Assembly (NCBI GenBank): GCA_032871835.1
Contig: CM065297.1
Coordinates: 66,327,253-66,391,252 of the forward strand
Length of the DNA: 64,000 nucleotides
Source of the DNA: Dipteronia dyeriana
Taxonomy: Eukaryota; Streptophyta; Magnoliopsida; Sapindales; Sapindaceae
Direction of reading: 5' to 3'
Shown: piece by piece, positions 55,637 through 64,000 of the stretch
How the letters are laid out: each line of letters starts with the position of its first letter
How positions within the stretch are numbered: the stretch's first letter is position 1
Program-made: the position numbers and the translations under genes
Notes under the pieces: generated by a model
Told to the model about the DNA's origin: nothing
The model's database searches: none
Seen by the model: only the letters and a program-made list of their open reading frames with translations

Positions 55637-56583
55637 TATGTTTGGCGGGCAGGTTGAGACTGGTCGACCGATATCTCAGCAGTTTCTTCCTCTTTCTCCT
55701 TGGACGAAAGCCTAAGACAGTTAACACTTTCGACACTCTCCTCTACCACCCAATCGTTGGAATCATCTATCCTGGATACCATTGAGACCATACCCACATT
55801 TGATTCCTCATCTAGGACATTGGAAAGCCTTCCACTGCTAAGCCTTCCACTGCTTCCACTTTTGTTAGCATCAGAAGTCAGTAACTGAAAACCTCTATCA
55901 ACCTCGAAGGATTCAGATGTTGTTGTAATGGTTGGTATAGATATGACTCTTTAGGACGTTTGGCGCACTCGATCATTAGATCGCCATTTTTCCTTTTGCC
56001 AAAATCATCACCACTGATATCATTTCTCTTGCCGGAAGCAATTCTCTTCCATCTACCCATATGACTTTTCCCTTTTCCAACAGACTCACTCATGGGCTTC
56101 TTTAAAGCTAACATTTTATTTTATAAGCCCACCAGATCCGGCCCACTAGGAGAGGCCTTTTGGGGTACCATTCCACTAGAAGGAGCTGAAGGGTTTTGTT
56201 TGTGTCTTCTGCTGGATCGCCTTTATAGCCTATCATAGGTTTCTGTGACAATTACATGATATCACTCTCACCTTCAATATTGCTCCCATTCGTGCTTCCC
56301 GAAACTTGAGCCAAAGCCATATTAACATCAGATGATGTGGCCACATCATTATTGTGTGCAGGACTAATAATGTAGCTGCAAATATTATTGTTTCTGAGAC
56401 ACTTTTCCTCGGAATTAAAGATTAAGCCCACCCTACCCTTCTTCACAAGGCTACGTGACTCTTCGTGTCTTCCATATTGCCTTCATTCCCCACCTTGGCG
56501 GCCAGCGAAAAAATCCTCCGTAATGATAGCCTTTGTTCGCCTCCAATTTTCCGATCTCTATCCACCGGAGTCCTAATCACTTG
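55637..56583 (-). pseudogene. LINE ORF1 C-terminal region
   Basis: Minus-strand frames 56446-56252 and 56114-55878 read KKGRVGLIFNSEEKC and then KPMSESVGKGKSHMGRWKRI with KRKNGDL, the variable basic tail of plant LINE ORF1 that precedes ORF2. Stops and shifts separate them. The CCHC knuckles and RRM-like N-terminus would lie further upstream, beyond the Tat insertion at 56584. Confidence 0.6.
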
Positions 56584-57455
56584 TGTTGACGTCGATTTTT
56601 GGATTATGCCAAAAAAGCCAATAAGGATTGGATTTCGGCTATTGATTTAAAGAAAAAGAGATGCAGATAGAGTAACAAAGACAAATTTTACGTGGTAAAA
56701 CTCTGAAGGCCGGAGAAACATCCACGGGTGGTTGAAAGATCAACCAAGCCAAAATCCACTAAGAGAATAAGATGTTTTACAAGCTCTCAATCTCTCTTTT
56801 TTCTCTCTGTATTTACTGTGATTGTTGTATGCTATATTGCCTATATTTTTTCTGGACAAGATTATGGGTCTATTTATATGTTTATAGAACCCCAATCTGT
56901 CTTGTACAAGTAATACAGGATCTTTGTATTTAATTGTTATTCGGTTACTTTCTTGAGGTCGATTTGTCTTCTTTCCTGTTTCGGAGTCTCATGGAAATCG
57001 AGTGGGATCCTAGTAGTGCAGTTCAATTTGGACTTGTTTCCTTATAAGGATGTAGTCTTCGTAAAGAAATCAAGTTATTTTCTGATTGGGGACTCTTCTA
57101 ATTTAATACACTATTTCATTTGGGATTCCTTCCTGATGGATATCGTCACGTATTTAATGACAATCTGTATGAAATAAGCACCAAGTTCTTACTCGGGTTG
57201 TATTTATTCCCGAGTAAGAGTAATACCTGATGGTCCCGAGTAGTACCGTTTGAGCCCGAGTGGAAGTGTTATTTAACCAGTCCCGAATGCTGTTAGTTGA
57301 TCCCGAGTATGTATTATTCAGTATATGCTTACTCGGGCTCTCTTCTCTTTAATGATGCCTTATAGGATATTTTTCGGATGCCTATTTGGGCATCCACCTG
57401 GCTATTTTTCCTTTCTGTCAATGACGTGTATGCTTTGTAAAATTTACATACAGCA
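56584..57455 (-). repeat. Tat element 2: 3' LTR (872 bp)
   Basis: Plus-strand termini are TGTTGACGTCG and TACATACAGCA. It is the reverse complement of the LTR at 40810-41675 with moderate divergence. Flank on the left is ACTTG (56579-56583) in LINE sequence; the partner flank is outside the window. Stem-loop at 56690-56728; TATA (minus) at 56871-56879; ACTCGGG word cluster at about 57195-57340. Confidence 0.92.
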
Positions 57456-57467
57456 ATACCCTCTTAA
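57456..57467 (-). other. Polypurine tract of Tat element 2
   Basis: Minus-strand TTAAGAGGGTAT lies immediately before the LTR start TGCTGTATG at 57455. It is the counterpart of 40797-40809. Confidence 0.8.
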
Positions 57468-57946
57468 AATATTTTTGCCGAGAAGATTTTATTTCGGGCA
57501 AGAGTATTTTAATCATCTTGATTTTCTTTCGTCAGAATAGTCGTCTTGTCATAATGACGCGTTTTAATGGTGACTCTGTAATTTCGATTCACTTTATCAT
57601 GCAAGATCTTAAATGATAGCGACATTTTAAAGTTTTGACGGTTGAAGGCTACTTCCTGTCTTGACACACGTCCCACGTCTTTTCGTTTTTCAATATCATT
57701 TAGAAGAAATGATTTTTGCGTTTCCCCAAGCGCCGCCTACATCATCGAGTTTCGTCATAAATTTTTTCTCACTTTGAAATCCTAGGGTTTCGTGCCGTCT
57801 CATCTTTAAATTCTTCGCTGAGAGACATTGTTGGTTTATTCTCAAAAATTCAGCAGAAATCTCTTTAAACTCAGATTTCTTTATCCAGAAATTCGCGATT
57901 CTCCGCTTAAAGATCTTGCATCAGTCTCAATTCAAGGTTAGTTTTA

Positions 57947-60936
57947 ATGGGGCCATCTTTCCGCCATCGCCTCTTTAAAATCGATTTTGATGCATTAGAG
58001 CGTGGGGATTTCCAGTTAGTATCTTGCATTAAACGATGACTGGGGGATATTCCAATAGATGAACCTCCAATTTTAGAGGTTGATGTTTCTGGGCTTCACC
58101 CTGACGTCACTTTCAGCCCTGTATCGAGTTCTCTATCTAGTTCTGATTCTGATATTTCTGATCACAGGGTATCTTCTCGAAGGATGGGTAAACATCAGAG
58201 CACAAGTAAGGTATACAAGCACGGCTCGAGCAACCTTCAGACCAGGGAACAGACTGTTAACGAGGGCGACGTTGATGAAGTATGCAGGGCGTCTCGTCTT
58301 TTTTTTTCTGACACTCGCCAGAGTGGCTTTGATACTGAGCCGAACGTGGTCGGGCCAGCTGAGATAGAAAAATACCGCTCCCGATTCGACTTGCCAGACT
58401 TGGTCACTTTGGTTCCTGCGGGGGATAGAGCCGTATGGAATCCTCTTGAGGGCATGGTCATGATTTTCTGATCGATGCTTTGCTATTGCGTCACACTTCC
58501 CCTTCATCCTTTTATTGCCTAGTTTTTGGCTGAGCCAGGGATAGCCCCAGCTCAGTTGGCCTCGAATAGTTACAAAGCCTTGATGTGTATGTGGCACATG
58601 TTCAGTCGAATGAACCTTTCGCCGCCTTCCCCGAATGAAATCATGCACTTCTTTACGCTGAGGCAGGTTAGCAGAACGGGGACCTATTTCCTTGCATCTA
58701 CTTCTTCGAACGGTTGGGTCCCCAAAGAAGCCAAGGTGAATTGGGGGGTCGATGCTTCTGATGACCCGAAAAAGAAGGGTTTCATATGGGGATTCCCTAC
58801 ATCTAACAAATTTTGGAAGAACAGTTGGTTTTTTGCTAGAGAGGCTCTAAGGCTCGATATCACTGTTCGATCTGGGGATTCCAACATGGTGTTGAGTGTT
58901 CCCCGCTTCTTCTATTCCCCCTAAGTGTGAAACAAGAAAACAATTGACTATAGCGACTCAGAGGTGAAGAGGCTGACTCGGGCAGCTGTTCGTACTCTGG
59001 AAAAGAGGAGCAAGAGCTATCTTTTCAAAAGAGGATGACTTGATAAAGCTCGACTTCTTCAAACAGATTTCGGGCCATCGCAGGTGTTGTAAGTAACTCG
59101 GTGCCCTCTGTTGTATTGCTCTGCTTTTCCATTTTCTTTTCTATTTTTTTTTTAGTGTTCGATACGGACGTTGTCAGCGATCTTCAAGCTTGCCAGGTGA
59201 AGGCGATTCTACAAGCGAGTAGAAAGGAAGCTTCTCGTCAGGGCGATGATGGTATTGCTCCACCTGAGCCTGATGAGGAAACTGATATCGCTGAGGAAAT
59301 TCCCGAGTGCGTTGATCGGGGTGCTCAGCTTTATACTCAAGATTTCGCTGGTCGAAGTGGCCAAGGTGAGCCGACTGACACCCAACTGCCTGAAAATAGG
59401 GAGAGACAGTATGAGGGTCCAGGTGAAGATCCTGTTGGACGGTTTGAAGCTGGCGATGGTGGTAATGTCTTGACGGATCAAGTGCCCGCCGGTGCAGAGT
59501 TCTTTGATTCTTTTCTGGACGATACGTTAGAAGATCCTGCTGCTGATCTTAACTTCTACCGTTCTCGGGGTGAGAAGCAAAAGGCAGTCAGTTCGCTGTC
59601 TCGTCCTCTCAAAGTTCCTCGGGTAGTCTCATTCATTGACTCCAGCGATGAAGATGTTACGAACGAGATTGCCCTGATTGTTGGTGCTGGAGCATCAGTA
59701 GATGCAGCAACTTCAGAACCGAGTAGGGCTTCTTCTACCCCCGAAGTTGGAGATATGGGTGATGAACCTTTAGGGGTACCTTCTCTATCTTTAGAGCCGA
59801 ACAAGGCTTCTACTGCCCCCGAGTTTGGAAATCTGGGAGTTAAACCCTTGGGGGTTCCTTTATTCCTTTCTCCCCATGATAAGCTACAGGAGATGTCCTC
59901 CGGTCGGGCTTATATCAGGGAAGACCGCTGTAGCAGTTTTAGAGGTGGTTCACTGACTGAACGTCTCTAAAACGTTTTCAACGGTGCATCTTATGTAAGT
60001 TAAATCTGACTCAGTTAATTCTGACTCAGTTAATTTTGACTCCTTTATTGTTTTGCTTCTGTCGGATTTCTAAATATATTCTTTTGCAGATGGTGGCCGA
60101 ATTTGCTGAGCTTGTTCAGACGCAGCAATGTCAAGATGATCGGATAAGGTGTCTGGAGGCTCAGCTGAAGGCGAGTGAGGAGGGTCGTGCTCGAGCTGAG
60201 CAGGCTTTTCAGCAGGAGGTCGGTTCTGTACAGATATTTACTGACCACTACCTGGCGAAGCAGGTTGAAGCTGAGGACAAGGCATCTTTGGCAGAGGAGA
60301 AGGTTGCATCGCTTCAAAATATTCTTTCTTCTGCTGAAGATTCCATGCTTAAGGCAGAGCAAGAGGCGGAGCAGGCGAAGTCGGCGTATGTCCAAAAAAT
60401 TGAATATTTGGAGCGCCAAGTGCTGACAGTTGAATCCTTTTCCCGAGAGGCTAGGTTAGAGCTGGAAGTCCAAGGGGTGGATCATTTTAAAAGATCCCAT
60501 TCTTACGATGCCCTACTTCTTCGGGAATTTCAACGTGGGGCTAGTTTCGGGCGGTGAATTCTTTAAAGTAAAGAATAGGGCGACCGAGAAAGCCCGTGCT
60601 AATTAGGAGCTGTCAATCAAACACCATGTGGACCTGTCCTTGGAATCTCTTCGGATTTAGATGAAGGAATGGAGAGCCTACTGTCCTAGTCAAGGCAAAG
60701 AGCCCCATCCTATGCATTTAGAGATTCCGTCCGAGCATTCTCTCTAGAACTTTTAAGCAAGTCAAGAGTCGGTTGAGTGTGTAGTCCAGGATGTCGGGCC
60801 AGTCCTGGGTGAAGATTACAGCCAGTGGAGGGATGATACTGTCGATGATATTACTTAGCCATCTAATGAGAGCCTGCTTCGTGAGTACGAGATGGTGCCA
60901 GATCCGAGTATTAGCAAAGGCTCAAAGTCCTCGTAA
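57947..60936 (+). pseudogene. Tat antisense gene, copy 2: three-exon gene
   Basis: Exon 1 is 57947-59088 (ATG at 57947), exon 2 59156-59994, exon 3 60090-60936. Introns are 67 and 95 bp with canonical ends: GTAAGT…TTTTTTTAG and GTAAGT…TTTTGCAG. The N-terminal domain is readable (RHRLFKIDFDALERGDFQ, MCMWHMFSRMNLSPP, FIWGFPTSNKFWKNSWFF). Exon 2 is acidic. Exon 3 is a coiled coil (60100-60480) and tail. Breaks: stops near 58036, 58468, 58528, 58921, 59968 and 60934; single-base insertions near 59030 and 60540. Stops differ from those of copy 1, so the ancestral frame was open through all three exons. Confidence 0.82.
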
Positions 60937-61113
60937 CCTTGATTTTGTAAATTTGCAGAAAATTCTGATTCTTTATTTTTTACTTGTAAAGAACCATTCT
61001 TTGAACTGGAACCATTCTTTTAGGAGCAATAAAATTCAATTTTATTCTGAGTTGAATGGTTTTGGTCTATTTTTTGCTGATTATTGCCGAGTGTTGTATT
61101 AAACTGGCTGATG

Positions 61114-61545
61114 GTCGGGTAACTTAACCGAGTATCTTATTAAACCGGTTGTTACCCGAATAACTTCAATTGCCAAGTATTTTATTTAACTGGCTTCTTT
61201 GATGTTCGGGTAACTTAACCGAGTATCTTATTAAACCGGTTGTTACCGGAATAACTTTAATTGCCAAGTATCTTATTAAACTGGCTTCTTCGATGTTCGG
61301 GTAACTTAACCGAATATCTTATTAAACAGGTTGTTACCCGAATAACTTCAATTGCCCCATGTTCGGGTAACTTAACCGAGTATCTTATTAAACCGGTTGT
61401 TACCCGAATAACTTCAATTGCCAAGTATCTTATTAAACTGGCTTCTTCGTTGTTCGGGTAACTTAACTGAGTATCTTATTAAACCGGTTGTTACCCGAAT
61501 GACTTTAATTGCCAAGTATCTTATTAAACTGGCTTTTTTATTATT
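61114..61545. repeat. 91 bp tandem array in Tat element 2
   Basis: The word GTTCGGGTAACTTAAC recurs at 61114, 61204, 61295, 61361 and 61452. Spacings are 90, 91, 66 and 91 bp; one unit carries a 25 bp deletion. Each unit has two half-units ending in 'TATCTTATTAAAC(C/T)GG'. It is homologous to 36830-37210. Confidence 0.92.
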
Positions 61546-61627
61546 AACCGAGTCATCTTGAGACAAGTTTTTCACTTGTGTTTCATACCCGGTTGCTACC
61601 CGAATGTTACATCAAGGCTCACCATGA

Positions 61628-61933
61628 TCATACGTTCGAGTCCTTACGCAATACCAAGGACGTCTCCCTAGTTTTTATGCGCAAGGGTTTGCCGAATCGT
61701 TGAGCTCTTTTTTTTTTTAAAGGTGCTTCAACACAGCTACGCATTTCACCGGAATTTCTCCCGATAGCGTCCCGAGCATTTTTCCAAAGTCTGGTGCATC
61801 GGGTTTGCCTTTTCGAAAAGGTCATTTTGACCATGCTCGGCTGGCATGCTCCTACGAGCTTCTCCACCCATTCGGGATTTGATGGTCCCGAGAATTCTAT
61901 TTGCATGTTCTTATTATCATGCTCTGCTTCCAT
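61628..61933 (-). CDS. Small sense ORF downstream of pol in Tat element 2
   Basis: A 101-codon frame (N-terminus MEAEHDNKNMQIEFSGPSNP) corresponds to 36447-36710 of element 1. A TTTTCG versus ATGC-type change shifts the middle part (KRQTRCTRL here, KGKPDAPD in copy 1), and an extra base before W-K-N-A-R-D restores the frame. It may be non-coding. Confidence 0.35.
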   Translation of the reverse strand: MEAEHDNKNMQIEFSGPSNPEWVEKLVGACQPSMVKMTFSKRQTRCTRLWKNARDAIGRNSGEMRSCVEAPLKKKRAQRFGKPLRIKTRETSLVLRKDSNV

Positions 61934-62109
61934 ATGATCTTATTATCATATCCTTTTTTTGGAAATCCCGAACTAGATGCTATCCTTTCGGAAATTCCTA
62001 GTAATTTTATTTATTACTGCAAAAATCGACAGATTTAAATTACAATTTTATATTTATCCTACCAATAAAAGAATAGAATAGTTAATATAAATATATATAT
62101 ATATATTTT

Positions 62110-63300
62110 TTAAGGATAGAAAATCTTCAGATATTGGGCATTGTATGGTCGGGGTAACACCCCTCCATTGGGTCGAGCAATCCAATAGGCTCCATGGCCA
62201 GCTATACCCTCGATCTTGTATGGACCTTCCCATTTGTCAGTCAGGGATCCTGCGGCTCTGTTTTTTGTGTTCAACGACACCTTCCTGAGCACCAGGTCTC
62301 CTAACTGGAATTTCCTGATCCGAACACGAGAATTGTAGTGGCGAGCCACTCTTTTTGTTGATATGTTGTATTTCTTATTCGGGACTTTTCCTTTTTTCTT
62401 CTAGCTCAACCAAACTTTGTAGTAGCGTATCAACATTCTGTTCTTCATCGTATAGCCTGACCCGCGGGGATGCATACGATGTTTCTATAGGGATGACAGC
62501 TTGTGTTCCAAACGCTAGGGTGAACGGAGTTTCTCCTGTTGAAGTCCTTGCTGTTGTCCGATATGCCCATAATACTTCAGGAAGCTTTTCAACCTAGCTT
62601 CCTTTTTTGTCATCTAACTTTGCTTTAATGGTGTGCTTGATAATTTTATTTACTGCTTCTACTTGCCCGTTTGTTTGAGGGTTCGCTGGTGTCGCATAGT
62701 AGTTAGCAATATGATACTTCTCGTACAACTGTTCGAACTTTTGGTTATCAAACTGAGTGCCATTGTCGGTGATTATAGTGTCTGGAACTCCAAACCTATA
62801 AAGTATGTTTTTCTTTACAAAATTTGTGGTGTTGGCTTCCGTGATATGCACCAGCGCTTCAGCTTCTGCCCATTTTGTGAAATAATAGACAGCTACTATG
62901 GCATGCCTTGCTCCACCAACCTGTCCCAGCTGGCATTGGACCGATCAGGTCTAAGCCCCACATGGCGAATGGCCATGGAGCAGTGAGGTTTCTGAGTTTT
63001 TCTGTGTGTTGTCGGATATCGTTAGCAATCCTTTGACAGGTATTGCAACTTTCTGACCACTGATGTGCATCTGAGAAAAGCGTAGGCCAGTAATAGTCTT
63101 GTCTGAGTACCTTATGCGCCAGGCTTATACCTCCAGTGTGGTTTCCGCAAACCCCTTCGTGGATCTCTTGAAGTATTCGATGTGCATCTTCCTCCGGTAC
63201 ACATATCTGGAGAGCTCGGGAGAACCCTCTTCTGTATAATTCTCCTCTGATCATGGTATATCTAGCTGATCGATACCTGATGCACTTTGCTAACACCGGA
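62110..63300 (-). pseudogene. Tat element 2: integrase
   Basis: It is read right to left. HHCC zinc finger (HEGVCGNHTGG, then CNTCQR, about 63010-63170); core start WGLDLIGPMPAG (first Asp, about 62940-62980), then TDNGTQFDN (second Asp, about 62745-62775) and NPQTNGQVEAVN (Glu, about 62645-62690). The C-terminal part follows with LWAYRTT (about 62555-62580) and the frame 62349-62110 ending ARPNGG, LKIFYP, stop. Frameshift near 62935 and a stop near 62595 interrupt it. Confidence 0.92.
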
Positions 63301-63329
63301 TCTTCCGGGAGCACACCTTCTTCTAGGAA

Positions 63330-63921
63330 CCTTCTTAGCTGGACTATCCAACCGTCTTTCGGTGTTTGGATTTCTGAAATTTCCAAATGCTTAGGTTCAG
63401 CTGTACTCGGTTTAAGTAGGTGTGCAACTGGAATGGTCTTTGGTCTGATTGAGGTTGTTGCTGACGCTAATTTAGATAAAGCGTTTGCCTTTTCATTTTC
63501 TTCTATGGGGATCTGAGCGATCTTGTATTCTTTAAATTTTTGGAGGAGCTGTTTTGCGATGTCACGGTAGGCAATCATTCCTTCATCTTTGGCCTGGTAC
63601 TCGTCGATAACCTGTTTGACAACTACCTGTGAATCGCTGAATATCTCAACTTCATCTGCCCCAAGAGCTATGCAGACTCTGAGTCCAGCTAACGAGTCCA
63701 GCTAACAATGCCTCGTATTCGGCTTGATTATTGGTTGCTTTGAAATCAAATCTCATGGCACATTTAACATCATCTCCTTCTAGGGTGCGAACTACGATCC
63801 CTGCCCCGCTGCCATGAGTGTTTGAAGAACCATCAACATACAGTTTCCATGGGAAACTTTTAACCAACAGTCTTTTTGCTTCCAGGTTTGGTTCTGTGAA
63901 CTCGGCTATGAAGTCTGCCAC
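63330..63921 (-). pseudogene. Tat element 2: RNase H
   Basis: WKLYVDGSSNTHGSGAGIVV (first Asp, about 63800-63865), NNQAEYEALLAGL (Glu, about 63700-63745) and EIFSDSQVVVKQV (Asp, about 63615-63650) match the RNase H of Tat-type gypsy polyproteins. A 13 bp direct duplication (gagtccagctaac twice, about 63680-63706) shifts the frame between the second and third motifs. The tether to integrase (PIEENEKANALSKLAS) is at about 63465-63520. Confidence 0.92.
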
Positions 63922-64000
63922 CGCTTGTCCTTTGAGGGAGGTTCTGGGGACATAATGAATATCGAATTCACTTAACTCGATTGCCCATTTAGTAAGTCTT
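63922..64000 (-). pseudogene. Tat element 2: C-terminal end of reverse transcriptase region
   Basis: The minus strand from the window edge reads RLTKWAIELSEFDIHYVPRT, then LKGQAVADFI, the usual RT connection segment before the RNase H of gypsy. The RT catalytic part lies beyond the window. Confidence 0.85.

Larger units (their letters stand above)
35600..56583 (-). mobile_element. L1-type LINE, minus strand, interrupted by three complete insertions and truncated by a fourth
   Basis: Four LINE segments (35600-35863, 41681-42455, 51863-54907, 55567-56583) join in order when the inserts and one copy of each target duplication are removed. ORF2 is then endonuclease, RT, zf-RVT, RNase H, tail. 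The 3' end is a poly(A) tail on the minus strand (poly(T) 35600-35609). The 5' part (ORF1 N-terminus) would lie beyond the Tat element that starts at 56584 and leaves the window. Confidence 0.85.
57456..64000 (-). mobile_element. Tat element 2 internal domain (continues beyond the window)
   Basis: From the PPT rightward come the antisense gene (plus strand 57947-60936), a tandem array, a small sense ORF, and pol read from the right edge (RT end, RNase H, integrase). The RT remainder, protease, gag, PBS and 5' LTR lie right of the window. The element was inserted into LINE ORF1. Confidence 0.9.

Noticed and set aside
58133..58648. 171-aa minus-strand frame opposite exon 1 of copy 2
   Set aside because: Shadow frame of the antisense gene's exon 1; absent as a continuous frame in copy 1.
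60045..60426. Leu-rich and Arg-rich frames overlapping exon 3
   Set aside because: Shadows of the coiled-coil coding sequence in other frames.

Overview
The window is a repeat-dense stretch of a flowering-plant nuclear genome, probably a eudicot and probably heterochromatic or intergenic. Nearly every recognisable protein segment belongs to a transposable element: Ty1/copia elements (including Sirevirus-type), Ty3/gypsy elements of the Tat/Grande/Ogre type, an L1-type LINE and a small hAT-type DNA element. I found no convincing intact host gene, no rRNA or tRNA gene, and no bacterial, organellar or viral segment. Almost all reading frames carry stops or frameshifts, so these are relics.

Layout. 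1-8475: plus-strand copia relic (gag, integrase, RT, RNase H) with a 2.5 kb LTR, then an inverted LTR stub, a second RNase H fragment and a second LTR. 8476-25485: one minus-strand gypsy element (3' LTR 8476-8851, PPT, antisense ORF start, ... RT, protease, gag, PBS, 5' LTR 24628-25485) split by later arrivals. These are Sirevirus LTR material with only a gag (9586-17809), a second copia relic (about 17815-20254) and an unassigned 1.4 kb. 25486-35599: a small LTR element (about 25660-28126), a solo Tat LTR with a CAAGG duplication, a decayed minus-strand copia (28625 to about 33 kb) and a solo LTR with an ATTTT duplication. 35600-56583: one minus-strand LINE interrupted by a Tat deletion derivative (35864-41675), a 9.4 kb Sirevirus (42461-51857, perfect CAAGT duplication) and a 651 bp hAT-type element (54908-55558, 8 bp duplication). 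56584-64000: a further minus-strand Tat element, also inserted in the LINE and running off the window.

The most interesting content is in the Tat elements. Between pol and the 3' LTR they carry a large gene on the strand opposite to gag-pol. It has three exons, two GT-AG introns (in the better copy), a 'putative gypsy type transposon' N-terminal domain, an acidic middle and a coiled-coil C-terminus, about 941 aa in total. It occurs three times (9398 onward, 40317-37354, 57947-60936). One copy sits in an element that lost essentially all of gag-pol yet kept this gene. A second cross-cutting signal is a short stem-loop (CGTGG ... inner stem ... CCACG) in about ten LTRs of both gypsy and copia lineages. 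It lies at lineage-specific distances from the LTR end (about 105 nt in Tat, about 167 nt in Sireviruses), and its inner stem differs in sequence while keeping pairing. Sirevirus-type LTRs here also each carry their own cluster of short palindromic words.
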